Shown: piece by piece, positions 33,022-41,373 of the stretch
Layout of the letters: the number at the start of each line of letters is the position of its first letter
Position numbering within the stretch: the first letter of the stretch is position 1
Source of the DNA: Owenweeksia sp964619125
GTDB lineage: Bacteria > Bacteroidota > Bacteroidia > Flavobacteriales > Schleiferiaceae
Reading direction: 5' to 3'
Length of the DNA stretch: 64,000 nucleotides
Assembly (NCBI GenBank): GCA_964619125.1
Contig: CAZUCA010000011.1
Span: forward strand, 4,990-68,989
Translations under genes and position numbers: made by a program
The notes under the pieces: generated by a model
What the model saw: only the letters and a program-made list of their open reading frames with translations
What the model was told of the DNA's origin: nothing
Databases searched by the model: none

Positions 33022-34866
33022 ATGAAAAAACTGTTTTTTTTAGGGGTTTTAGCATTTAGCTTTACTGCATCATCCCAATTTGCTCCTTTTCAGACGGATA
33101 AAAATTATCAGCTTTACCTCGATTTAAATGAGGTAAAAAATGATCGTCTTCCGGTGCAAATGGTACCTCCCCTGCTTGACCGCGATAGCGTGGAGTTCCA
33201 CATGCCGCGTATCATCCCCGGCACTTACGACGTTAATAATTACGGTCGTTTTGTAAACAGTTTTAAGGCCCAGGATGGTAGTGGAAATGAACTGAAAGTG
33301 AAGCAGGTAGCGATTAATCGCTGGCGTATCTATGAAGCGCGAAACTTATATAAAATCACTTATGAAGTTGATGACACCTATGATGCGGAAGAAAGTGGTG
33401 TTTTTCAGCCAGCAGGCACATCTCTTGAAGACAGCGTATTTCTGCTAAACAACTTTGGTTTTATTGGCTATCTGGATGGTTATAAGGAGTGGCCCTTCAA
33501 GCTGAATATTGAAAAGCCGGCTGGTTTTTATGGCAGCACTGCCTTGCAGGGTAGTATTGGCGACACCGTTGATGTATTCGATGTAGCCAATTACTTTGAA
33601 GTTCACGACAATCCGATTATGTATTGTTTGCCCGATACCGCCACTAAAATGGTAGGAGGGGCCGAAGTGCTGGTTTCGGTATATAGCCCCCAAAAGCAGG
33701 TGAATGCAAGTGAAAGCATGCAGCGAATAGAGGCGGTGTTAGAAGCAGCGGCGGTATACCTGGGCGGTAACCTGCCGGTAGAAAAGTACGCCGTACTGAT
33801 TTACTGTGTGCCTTTAGCAGAGGCCGGTACCAGTTATGGTGCCCTCGAACACCACAGCAGTACCGTGTTGTACATGCCTGAATTTGGCGGTGAACAGTTT
33901 TACAGTGGCGTACGTGATATCACTTCGCATGAGTTTTTTCACATTATCACCCCGCTGCGCATCCACAGCGAAATGATTTCTGACTTTAACTTTATCAACC
34001 CGGAGATGTCGCGACATATCTGGTTCTATGAGGGGGTGACCGAATACAATAGCCATCTGGTGCAGGTGCGCAATGGAATTTATGAGCTGGATGATTTCCT
34101 TGAGGTGACCCGGGGCAAGATGAACACTGCTGCCAATTACAATGAGGATATTCCACTGACAGTGGCCAGCGAGCACACTCTTACTTTCTTTAAAGACCAG
34201 TACGGCGACTTTTATCAAAAAGGACATCTCGCCGGCATGGTGCTTGACCTGAAGCTGATTGAGTTGTCTGAAGGGGAATATCGCCTGGTTGACCTGCTCA
34301 ATGACCTCGGCAATAGCTATGGCCAGGATAGCTTTTTTGTAGATGAGCAATTTTTCGACATCATAAGCGGGATGACCTACCCGGAGCTGCGGGAATTTTT
34401 TGCGCGGCATTATGAAGGTGCTGAGCCTTTCCCTTTTAAGGACTTGCTGGAGCAGGTAGGTATTGATTACCTGGAAGCGGTGGAAGTGGAAAGCCTTACC
34501 CTTGGTAATGTGGATTTTGATTACAATTTTGATACGGATCGCATTCAGGTTGCCTCTGTTGCTGAGATGGATAATTTTGGTAGTAAACTGGGCTGGCAGG
34601 AAGGCGATGAAATTGTGGAGTTTATGGGTCGGGAGCTGAACCTGGGTAATATGACGGAAGTTTTTGATCAATTTTTTGACTCCATTGAAGAGGGCGATAA
34701 GGTGACAATAGCGGTAGCCCGTCCCGACGGAAATGGCGGCTTTAAGAAGAAAAAGCTAAAAGCGCGGGCGGAGCTGGGTTACAACTATGAGTTTAATATG
34801 CTACGACCTACAGAAAATCCCACTGCCAGGCAGCTGAAGCTGCGCAAAAGCTGGCTTAATCTATAA
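33022..34866 (+). CDS. M61 family metallopeptidase (glycyl aminopeptidase-like) with PDZ domain
   Basis: 614 residues. Short signal peptide (MKKLFFLGVLAFSFTASSQ), a beta-rich N-terminal domain, and a zinc catalytic domain with SHEFFH (His303, Glu304, His307) and a downstream YEGVTEY with the third ligand Glu337. A PDZ domain is at the C-terminus (about 530-600, with KLGWQEGDEIVEFMG). The family cleaves N-terminal glycine or small residues; its physiological role in Bacteroidota is uncertain. It is likely periplasmic or outer-membrane facing. An M13 peptidase gene follows after 17 bases, probably in the same operon. Confidence 0.92.
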   Translation: MKKLFFLGVLAFSFTASSQFAPFQTDKNYQLYLDLNEVKNDRLPVQMVPPLLDRDSVEFHMPRIIPGTYDVNNYGRFVNSFKAQDGSGNELKVKQVAINRWRIYEARNLYKITYEVDDTYDAEESGVFQPAGTSLEDSVFLLNNFGFIGYLDGYKEWPFKLNIEKPAGFYGSTALQGSIGDTVDVFDVANYFEVHDNPIMYCLPDTATKMVGGAEVLVSVYSPQKQVNASESMQRIEAVLEAAAVYLGGNLPVEKYAVLIYCVPLAEAGTSYGALEHHSSTVLYMPEFGGEQFYSGVRDITSHEFFHIITPLRIHSEMISDFNFINPEMSRHIWFYEGVTEYNSHLVQVRNGIYELDDFLEVTRGKMNTAANYNEDIPLTVASEHTLTFFKDQYGDFYQKGHLAGMVLDLKLIELSEGEYRLVDLLNDLGNSYGQDSFFVDEQFFDIISGMTYPELREFFARHYEGAEPFPFKDLLEQVGIDYLEAVEVESLTLGNVDFDYNFDTDRIQVASVAEMDNFGSKLGWQEGDEIVEFMGRELNLGNMTEVFDQFFDSIEEGDKVTIAVARPDGNGGFKKKKLKARAELGYNYEFNMLRPTENPTARQLKLRKSWLNL

Positions 34867-34883
34867 TCGAAAATTCTGCATAT

Positions 34884-36947
34884 ATGTTAAAGTATAGCAC
34901 CAAGGTGCTGATGGCCGCAGGCTTGCTGGCTACGGCTAGTTCCTGCCAGCAACAAAATAATGTCACTGAAACCAGTATGCCCCGGGGGTTGGGTATTGAC
35001 CTTGCTGATCTCGATACCAGCGTAAACCCCTGCGAGGATTTCTATGGTTTTATTGTTAATGGCTGGCGCCAAAACCACCCCATTCCCGACACAGAGTCGC
35101 GCTGGGGCAATTTCAATATCCTGGTTGAAAACAACTATAAAAAGCTCCATCTGATTCTCGACAGCTTAAAAGATGAGCAGGAGCTAAGCAAGGGTGACTA
35201 CGCTCAGTTGGTAGGCGATTACTATGCTGCAGCCATGGATTCCACCACGGTTGAAGAAGCGGGTATGGCACCGTTGCAGCCGCTCCTGGAACAATTAGAA
35301 GCGGTGAATACCCATGATCAGTTCCTGGCGCTGATGGCCGATTTTAAGCTACTGGGCATTAGCCATCCCTGGTCAGCGGCCGTGGGAGTTGATGACAAAA
35401 ACTCGGAAGAATACCTGCTGAGTGTACGCCAGAGTGGGCTGGGATTGCCTGACCGTGACTATTACCTCAAGGACGATTCCGCTTCAGCTTTTACCCAGGA
35501 GGCTTACCGCAAGCATATTGCAAATATGTTGATACTGTCGGGCCTTTCCCCTGCTGAGGCGGCCAAGGCGGCGCCGGCGGTTTATGGCTTTGAGCAAAAG
35601 CTCGCCAGGGCTCAGATGAGCCGGGTGGAGCGCCGGGTGCCTGAAAATGTATATCATAAAATGGCGGCAGAGGAACTATTCGGTCGCACCAGGGGGCTGA
35701 TGCTGGCACAGTACTTTAAGGCCCTGGAGCTGAGCTTTGATTCGGTAAATATGGCCCAGATCGACTACCTCGAAGCCCTGCCGCAACTGATCCGCAGTAC
35801 GCCGGTGCCTGATCTTAAGCACTACGCCCGCTGGCATATGATCCACAGCAAGCAGGAGTTTCTGCCCCACGCCGTGGTAGCCGAAAATTTCGACTTCTTT
35901 GGACGCAGCCTTTACGGTAAAAAAGGCATGAAACCACGGTGGCGCAGGAGCCTCTCTATGGTAGAAGCTGGCTTGGGTGAGCAATTGGGCCGGCTTTATG
36001 TGGAGCGTCACTTTCCGGAGTCCTCAAAAGCAGCAATTGAAAAAATGGTAGAAGACCTTCGCAGTGCCTATCGCGATCGCATTAACGGACTGGCCTGGAT
36101 GAGTGATTCCACCAAAGCACGTGCGCTGGAAAAACTGGCAGCCTTTAACTACAAAATTGGCTATCCCGACCAGTGGAAAGATTACTCGCAGCTCAATATT
36201 GATCGCAATGATCTGTTTGCCAATGCTCTTAATTTAGCCCGCTTCAGTGTACAGGAGAACTTTGAGCGCCTCGGAAAAAAGGTTGATAAAAATGAGTGGT
36301 TTATGCCTCCCCATATCGTTAATGCCTACTACAGCGGTTCTTACAATGAAATTGTATTTCCGGCCGGAATCCTGCAGCCACCTTTTTACAGCCCCGAAAC
36401 CGATGATGCTATAAACTATGGCGCCATTGGCGGGGTGATTGGTCATGAATTTACCCATGGCTTTGATGACCGGGGGCGTAAATACAATGCTTTCGGCAAC
36501 CTCAAAAACTGGTGGACGCACAAAGACATGAACCGCTTCAGTGACCGCACCGATAAAATGGTGATGCAATACAGCGATTACCAGCCCCTGAAAGAGACTT
36601 TTGTAAACGGCCACTTAACCCTGGGTGAAAACATTGCCGACCTCGGAGGACTAACGCTGGCTTACTATGCTTATAAAAAATCGCATGTAGAAGGGCAGGA
36701 AAGCACACCGGCAGCGATAGATGGTTTTAGCTGGGATCAACGTATTTTTCTGGGATGGGGACGCGTATGGCAAAGCAACCAGACCGATAAATACCTCCGC
36801 AACCAGGTGGTAACTGACTCCCACTCACCGGCCCGTTACCGTGTAAATGGTCCTATGAGTAATATGCCGGAGTTTAAAACTGCCTGGGGATGTGAGCACG
36901 ATGATGCCATGGTGCGGCCTGACTCCAGCCGGGTGATAATATGGTAG
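34884..36947 (+). CDS. M13 family zinc endopeptidase (neprilysin-like) lipoprotein
   Basis: 687 residues. A signal peptide with lipobox-like ATASSC (about 17-22) suggests a lipoprotein. The N-terminal half is the substrate-covering domain (WGNFNILVENNYKKL). The catalytic half has VIGHEFTHGFDD with zinc ligands His521 and His525 and catalytic Glu522, third ligand Glu582 in GENIADLGGL, the substrate-orienting NAYYS region and the C-terminal SPARYRVNGPMSNMPEF. It probably degrades peptides in the periplasm or at the cell surface. It directly follows the M61 gene. A rhodanese gene begins 129 bases later behind its own promoter box. Confidence 0.94.
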   Translation: MLKYSTKVLMAAGLLATASSCQQQNNVTETSMPRGLGIDLADLDTSVNPCEDFYGFIVNGWRQNHPIPDTESRWGNFNILVENNYKKLHLILDSLKDEQELSKGDYAQLVGDYYAAAMDSTTVEEAGMAPLQPLLEQLEAVNTHDQFLALMADFKLLGISHPWSAAVGVDDKNSEEYLLSVRQSGLGLPDRDYYLKDDSASAFTQEAYRKHIANMLILSGLSPAEAAKAAPAVYGFEQKLARAQMSRVERRVPENVYHKMAAEELFGRTRGLMLAQYFKALELSFDSVNMAQIDYLEALPQLIRSTPVPDLKHYARWHMIHSKQEFLPHAVVAENFDFFGRSLYGKKGMKPRWRRSLSMVEAGLGEQLGRLYVERHFPESSKAAIEKMVEDLRSAYRDRINGLAWMSDSTKARALEKLAAFNYKIGYPDQWKDYSQLNIDRNDLFANALNLARFSVQENFERLGKKVDKNEWFMPPHIVNAYYSGSYNEIVFPAGILQPPFYSPETDDAINYGAIGGVIGHEFTHGFDDRGRKYNAFGNLKNWWTHKDMNRFSDRTDKMVMQYSDYQPLKETFVNGHLTLGENIADLGGLTLAYYAYKKSHVEGQESTPAAIDGFSWDQRIFLGWGRVWQSNQTDKYLRNQVVTDSHSPARYRVNGPMSNMPEFKTAWGCEHDDAMVRPDSSRVIIW

Positions 36948-37052
36948 TTCGGGTCTAAGCCGTTGCCGGGGAACCCGGATAAACACAGGCTAAGAGGCCA
37001 CTGTTTTAAGCTGCTGGTAACCAAAGGCACAAAGCGGTTTTGCATCAAAGTT

Positions 37053-37060
37053 TAATTTTG
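37053..37060 (+). promoter_or_regulatory. Candidate -7 element for the rhodanese-thioredoxin genes
   Basis: TAATTTTG, a perfect TAnnTTTG, 16 bases before the preferred ATG at 37077. The TTTG at 37039-37042 is too close to serve as -33. Confidence 0.45.
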
Positions 37061-37076
37061 CAGAAATTATTTGGCA

Positions 37077-37358
37077 ATGAAAAACATGAACGAACTTATA
37101 AACGACCCCAGGACCAACCTCATTGACGTGCGTAGCCCCGAGGAAGTAGAAGAGGTGAGCGTGGCTGGCGCCCGCAATATCCCTTTGCATACTATCCCCG
37201 ATCATGTGGATGATTTCCGGGCCATGGAAGGACCGATTGTGGTTTTTTGCCGTTCCGGAGCCCGTAGTGAGCAGGCTAAGAAATTCCTGGAACAGCAAGG
37301 GCTAACAGACGTTACCAATGCCGGAGGCTATGCCGATGTGCAAATTCATAAAATGTAA
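37077..37358 (+). CDS. Cytoplasmic single-domain rhodanese
   Basis: About 93 residues. NLIDVRSPEEVEE (14-26), the active-site loop FCRSGARS with the sulfur-carrying Cys58, and a final GGYADV segment define a rhodanese. There is no signal peptide, so it should act in the cytoplasm. The start could be the ATG at 37077 or 37086; an upstream TTG (37071) is unlikely. It is the first gene of a run with a lipoprotein rhodanese (4-base gap) and a thioredoxin (2-base gap), a set suited to moving sulfane sulfur or reducing persulfides. Confidence 0.88.
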   Translation: MKNMNELINDPRTNLIDVRSPEEVEEVSVAGARNIPLHTIPDHVDDFRAMEGPIVVFCRSGARSEQAKKFLEQQGLTDVTNAGGYADVQIHKM

Positions 37359-37362
37359 TACT

Positions 37363-37767
37363 ATGTTTAAGAAAAGTATGGTTTTGGGCTGTGTGGCCGC
37401 TCTGGCTCTGTCGTGTAGCGGCCAGAACAGTGGCAATGAAGCCCAGCAGGGAAAGTATCAAACCGTGGAAGTAAATCAGGCAAAGGAAATACTGGCTGAT
37501 GATGAGGTGGTGCTGCTGGATGTACGCACCGATGATGAATATCATTCTGCCCATCTTCCCGGAGCCCGTCAGCTGAACTTCAATTCACCTGACTTCGAAA
37601 ATCAGTTGGAGGAACTCCCGAAAGAGCAGACTTATATGGTGTATTGTCACTCCGGTAACCGCAGTCGCAAGGCCATGAATAAGATGAAGGAAATGGGCTT
37701 TGAAAAAGTCTACAATATGGACGGCGGCATTTCGGCCTGGCAGGATGCCGGTGGTGAAATTGAATAA
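37363..37767 (+). CDS. Rhodanese-domain lipoprotein
   Basis: 134 residues from the ATG at 37363; longer frames upstream overlap the previous gene and lack a signal. A signal peptide with lipobox ALSC puts the lipidated cysteine at residue 18, so the domain faces the periplasm or surface. VVLLDVRTDDEYHSAHLPGA (49-68), the active-site loop YCHSGNRS with Cys95, and NMDGGISAWQ are typical. Together with the cytoplasmic rhodanese and thioredoxin it makes a two-compartment pair; the sulfur donor is unknown. Confidence 0.9.
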   Translation: MFKKSMVLGCVAALALSCSGQNSGNEAQQGKYQTVEVNQAKEILADDEVVLLDVRTDDEYHSAHLPGARQLNFNSPDFENQLEELPKEQTYMVYCHSGNRSRKAMNKMKEMGFEKVYNMDGGISAWQDAGGEIE

Positions 37768-37769
37768 CT

Positions 37770-38066
37770 ATGGCCTCTTTCAAAGAACTGGTAGCCTCAG
37801 ATAAACCCACCCTGGTAGATTTTCATGCCGATTGGTGCGGGCCTTGCAAAACACTAGCGCCCTACATTCAGCAGGTGAAACAACAAATGGGGAATCAGAT
37901 CCGGGTCTTGAAAATTGATGTCGATAAAAATCAGCAGCTGGCGCAATCCCTGCAAATACAGGGGGTGCCTACTTTGATGATATTTAAGAAGGGCGAACTG
38001 AAATGGCGTCAGAGCGGAGTGATTCCGGCTAACGCTATGATTGAGCAGCTCAACCGTTATTTATAG
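37770..38066 (+). CDS. Thioredoxin family protein
   Basis: 98 residues, with the redox motif WCGPC at 22-26 (Cys23, Cys26), preceded by VDFHAD and followed by a cis-proline region GVPTLMIFKKGE. No signal peptide is seen, so it is cytoplasmic. It starts 2 bases after the lipoprotein rhodanese and likely reduces persulfide or disulfide products of the rhodaneses or acts as a general reductant. The 3' end overlaps the convergent RDD-family gene by 6 bases, leaving no separate terminator. Confidence 0.93.
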   Translation: MASFKELVASDKPTLVDFHADWCGPCKTLAPYIQQVKQQMGNQIRVLKIDVDKNQQLAQSLQIQGVPTLMIFKKGELKWRQSGVIPANAMIEQLNRYL

Positions 38067-38789
38067 CTCACGGGCGCTGTAATAGGCGTGGTCCTTTAAG
38101 AGCACATTTAAGAAACGAATGGAAGAAAGCTCGCCACTTGACAGGCCCAGTTTTTCTTCCATTCTTTTTTGTAAAAGGTTCATGGGTTTCCTTTGACCAC
38201 TTTCTTCAAATACCTTGAGGCTGCGTTTTATTAGTTGAATATCGGCACTGCTAAGGTTTGCCGCGGCTGCAAACTGAGGTTCGTAATTTTCCTCTACCTG
38301 TCGGTTAAGTTCCCGGTGTCCTTGCAGGGTATTTAAGGTTTTAGCGGCTTTAATTACAGTGGTCCCTGCTACCAGATCACCAACCCGTTGGGAGCGCTGG
38401 GTAAAGGCAATGCACAGCAGGGCCAGTCCTCCTGAGGTCAGAACCACATCTAGCAGTAAAAACAACCAGCGCAGTACATAGGCTGAGGTGGTGGCCTGGC
38501 TGCCATCGAGCTTTACCACCCTGATGTTCATCGATTTTTTACCGATCGTTTGACCGTTCATGCTGATTTCACAAATAAGGGGGTACAGGAAAGCGGCCAG
38601 CCACAAAATCGCCCACATCCACATAGAGGAACCTTGGTGGGTAACGACCAGAGTGATAAAGGCCATCAAGAACAAGGCTGCTCCAACAATCAGGCTGTCA
38701 ATGAGGTAAGCTGCTATGCGATCGGTAATTCCCGCAAGGCGGTAGTTGATTGCAACATTCTGGCTGGTGGCTATTTGTACATTGTCCAT
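38061..38789 (-). CDS. RDD family membrane protein
   Basis: 242 residues. The RDD domain (about 10-150) contains three membrane helices, the Arg-Asp start in AGITDRIAAYLIDSLIVG and a later Arg-Asp-like QRVGDLVAGT. After it, a soluble tail of about 95 residues (charged, helical) has no recognised domain. It is divergent from the SpoIIM-type gene of a block that also has DUF4129, DUF4350, MoxR and DUF58 genes. RDD proteins of this kind are thought to act in transport or membrane organisation; the exact role is unknown. Confidence 0.85.
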   Translation of the reverse strand: MDNVQIATSQNVAINYRLAGITDRIAAYLIDSLIVGAALFLMAFITLVVTHQGSSMWMWAILWLAAFLYPLICEISMNGQTIGKKSMNIRVVKLDGSQATTSAYVLRWLFLLLDVVLTSGGLALLCIAFTQRSQRVGDLVAGTTVIKAAKTLNTLQGHRELNRQVEENYEPQFAAAANLSSADIQLIKRSLKVFEESGQRKPMNLLQKRMEEKLGLSSGELSSIRFLNVLLKDHAYYSAREL

Positions 38790-38824
38790 TTATTTCAATA
38801 ATTTCCTTGCGTTTTTTCAGTGCT

Positions 38825-39796
38825 ATGACCGAGGCAGCTTTTGTACGCGCCAATATAAAACGTTGGGAGGAATTTGAAGCCAAATTAAAGGATCTCAAGC
38901 ATCAGGATCCGGATTTGCTGGCGGGCTGGTATGTGCAGCTTACTGATGACCTCGCTTATGCGCGCACGCAATTTCCCGGGGGTGAGATTACCCTCTATCT
39001 CAACCAGCTGGTGGCGTCGCTGCACAGCCGGATTTACAGTAATAGGCGCGAAAAGAAACAGCGCCTGCTGAATTTCTGGCGCTATGAAGTGCCGGCGGTA
39101 TACTATCGCCATCGTATGGCGCTGTTGTATTCTGCCCTGGTGTTTTTTGTCGCCGCCCTTATTGGTGCTCTTTCGGCGGCCCATGATTTCAATTTTGTAC
39201 GCCTGATTTTGGGCGATTCTTATGTAAATATGACCGAGGCTAATATTGCCAAAGATGACCCCATGGCGGTGTACAAATCCATGCGGCAATCCGATATGTT
39301 TTTCGCCATTACCCTCAATAATATCAAGGTGAGCTTTATGGCCTTTTTGGCAGGGATCTTTACCGCTATTGGTAGCGGACTTTTGCTCTTTTACAATGGG
39401 GTGATGTTGGGAAGTTTTCAATATTTCTTTTACCAAAAAGGCCTGCTGATTACCTCAGTACTTAGCATATGGATTCATGGTACTCTCGAAATTCCCGCCA
39501 TTGTGCTGGCCGGAGCGGCCGGAATGGTGATGGGAAATGGTCTGGTTTTTCCGGGTACCTACCACCGGCTCGAGTCGCTGGCCCGTAGTGCCCGCGAAGG
39601 CCTTAAAATGGTGGTTGGCCTGGTGCCGGTTTTTATTGTGGCTGGCTTTCTGGAGAGTTTTGTTACCCGCCATACACAGTTGCCTCTCCTTATTAAACTT
39701 CTCATTATTGGGTTGTCGGCCACCTTTATCATTTATTACTTCGTAATTTATCCCGCCAAACTCTATTCAAAACATGGAAAGTATCAACAAAATTGA
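38825..39796 (+). CDS. Stage II sporulation protein M (SpoIIM) family membrane protein
   Basis: 323 residues from the ATG at 38825; a longer frame upstream (from 38750) runs through the divergent promoter region and is unlikely. A soluble helical N-terminus (about 1-95, rich in charge) precedes five or six membrane helices. The GTLEIPAIVLAGAAGMVMGNGL segment is the family signature. In Bacteroidota, which do not make spores, these genes belong to the RDD/SpoIIM/MoxR/DUF58 envelope block. The function is not known. The last 23 bases overlap the next gene. Confidence 0.88.
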   Translation: MTEAAFVRANIKRWEEFEAKLKDLKHQDPDLLAGWYVQLTDDLAYARTQFPGGEITLYLNQLVASLHSRIYSNRREKKQRLLNFWRYEVPAVYYRHRMALLYSALVFFVAALIGALSAAHDFNFVRLILGDSYVNMTEANIAKDDPMAVYKSMRQSDMFFAITLNNIKVSFMAFLAGIFTAIGSGLLLFYNGVMLGSFQYFFYQKGLLITSVLSIWIHGTLEIPAIVLAGAAGMVMGNGLVFPGTYHRLESLARSAREGLKMVVGLVPVFIVAGFLESFVTRHTQLPLLIKLLIIGLSATFIIYYFVIYPAKLYSKHGKYQQN

Positions 39797-40688
39797 CCTT
39801 TATAAAAGACGTTCCCTAAGCGATAAAATAAACGCCACCTTTAGTTTTTTGGGTCAGAATGCGGGTCCCTATTTTAAGGCGCAATTATTTATCACCGGAC
39901 CGGTGGTGTTACTGGCCACTATTGTACACATTGTCCTGATCGGTACTTTCTTCCAAAATCTCGATTTTGCCAATGAAAGTGAGGTGCTCAACAATGCCTT
40001 TCAAACCTTTGAGATGTCAATTCTCAATAGCACTCTTAGCCTTATCGTATCAATAATGATAACGCTGGTTCACCTGAGCTATATGAAGCGCTACAGCCAG
40101 CAAGCGAATCAGGCGCCAGCGGTGATTGACGTGTGGCACGAGTGCAGCCGCCATTTGTTAAAGGCCTTTGGCTTTGGCATTATTGCCGGTTTACTCATAA
40201 TGATCGGCTTTCTTTTTCTGCTGATTCCTGGTGTCTACCTGGCTGTGGTTTTATCAGTGGGGCTACCCGTTTTGGTGATGGAAGACAGTTCTGTGGTGGC
40301 CAGCATGGATCGCAGCTATAAGCTGATAAAGGGGAAGTGGTGGAGCACTTTCGGTCTCATCTTCCTGATGTCTATTATCGGCGCTATTATCGCTTTTGTG
40401 GTGCAATTACCAGCTACCGCCTTAGTGGCCGGCGAAACTTTGTTCAGTATACAGGAAGGGGAAAATCTGTTTGAGGAGCCCGGTCTTGGCTTTTCCACTT
40501 TTACTATCGGCCTGTCGGCCTTTCTTACCTACCTGGGGAATGCCTTTTCCATGATACTGCTTATCGGCGGTGTGGCTTTTCAGTATTTTAACCTGGTGGA
40601 GCTGAAGGAGTCAAGAGGGCTGATGGAAGAAATCGGCCGGCTTGGTGACAGGGATGGAGCAAATACAGCCAACGAGGGTGAGTATTAG
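39774..40688 (+). CDS. Multi-pass membrane protein (DUF975-like), unknown function
   Basis: 304 residues with about six hydrophobic segments. The LLIPGVYLAVVLSVGLPVLV run (about 152-171) followed by SYKLIKGKWW resembles the DUF975/YciC-type membrane domain, but no family is firmly recognised. It starts inside the SpoIIM-type gene and overlaps the next gene by 35 bases, so it is part of the tightly packed operon. Role unknown, presumably structural or regulatory in the envelope complex. Confidence 0.7.
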   Translation: MESINKIDLYKRRSLSDKINATFSFLGQNAGPYFKAQLFITGPVVLLATIVHIVLIGTFFQNLDFANESEVLNNAFQTFEMSILNSTLSLIVSIMITLVHLSYMKRYSQQANQAPAVIDVWHECSRHLLKAFGFGIIAGLLIMIGFLFLLIPGVYLAVVLSVGLPVLVMEDSSVVASMDRSYKLIKGKWWSTFGLIFLMSIIGAIIAFVVQLPATALVAGETLFSIQEGENLFEEPGLGFSTFTIGLSAFLTYLGNAFSMILLIGGVAFQYFNLVELKESRGLMEEIGRLGDRDGANTANEGEY

Positions 40689-41373
40689 ATTAAGCCGAAA
40701 ATTCTGTACGTTGCAGGCGCTGCTGTTCCTGCCCTTTCTTGCCCCTGGCCAGGAATATGAGTACCGGCAGTTGCCTGACAGTAGCCTGCAGGAACTGCTG
40801 GCTAATGAGGATTTCCACTATCTGAAGGAAGACTACCGTGAAATACCATTCTGGCAGCAAATCAGGCAACAGCTGAGCGATCTGCTCGAAGCAATTTTTG
40901 GTGGCTTCCTGGGTGTGGATAATGTGCTGAGGATCCTGCTGGTGATTTCGGTACTGCTACTCTTGTTTGCCGTGTTAAAACTCATAGGGGTGAGCTTCAG
41001 AGCTCCTATTGGTAACAGTCCGGCCCGGCGGAAGCTGGATTTTAATGGGGGGGAAGAGCGGCTGGCTGAGATTGACTTTCCCGCCGATATTGAACTGGCC
41101 CGTCGCGAAAAGCGGTGGCGGCAATTAATCCGCCTGCAATACCTCTATGCCTTGTGGCAACTTTCTCAGGCCGGTCAGCTATCCATTAGTAAAGGCAAAA
41201 CTAACCGCGACTACCTCTATGAACTCCGGTCGGCTTCCCTGCGCATGGAGTTCGAAGTGCTCTGCCGTTTATTTGAATATACCTGGTACGGCCACTTTGA
41301 AGCATTGGATCCGGTAAGGCATAAAGCCGAGCAGAGCTTGCAGAACATCCTCGCTAAACTGGCGCAAAGGTGA
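40654..41373 (+). CDS. DUF4129 domain membrane protein
   Basis: About 239 residues from the ATG at 40654; GTG at 40678 is an alternative start that would give a cleaner signal peptide (FCTLQALLFLPFLAPGQ). One central membrane helix (about 84-106) separates a short outer part (YEYRQLPDSSLQELLANEDF) from a cytoplasmic DUF4129 domain. ELARREKRWRQLIRLQYLYALWQL and GKTNRDYLYEL are the conserved helices, as in transglutaminase-linked DUF4129 proteins. It sits between the unknown membrane protein and the DUF4350 gene in the operon. Confidence 0.82.
   Translation: MEQIQPTRVSIRLSRKFCTLQALLFLPFLAPGQEYEYRQLPDSSLQELLANEDFHYLKEDYREIPFWQQIRQQLSDLLEAIFGGFLGVDNVLRILLVISVLLLLFAVLKLIGVSFRAPIGNSPARRKLDFNGGEERLAEIDFPADIELARREKRWRQLIRLQYLYALWQLSQAGQLSISKGKTNRDYLYELRSASLRMEFEVLCRLFEYTWYGHFEALDPVRHKAEQSLQNILAKLAQR

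Noticed and set aside
33814..34671. 285-codon open frame antisense to the M61 gene
   Set aside because: It lies fully inside the M61 coding region on the opposite strand, with no signal, promoter box or recognisable motif. It is a shadow of a well-supported gene.
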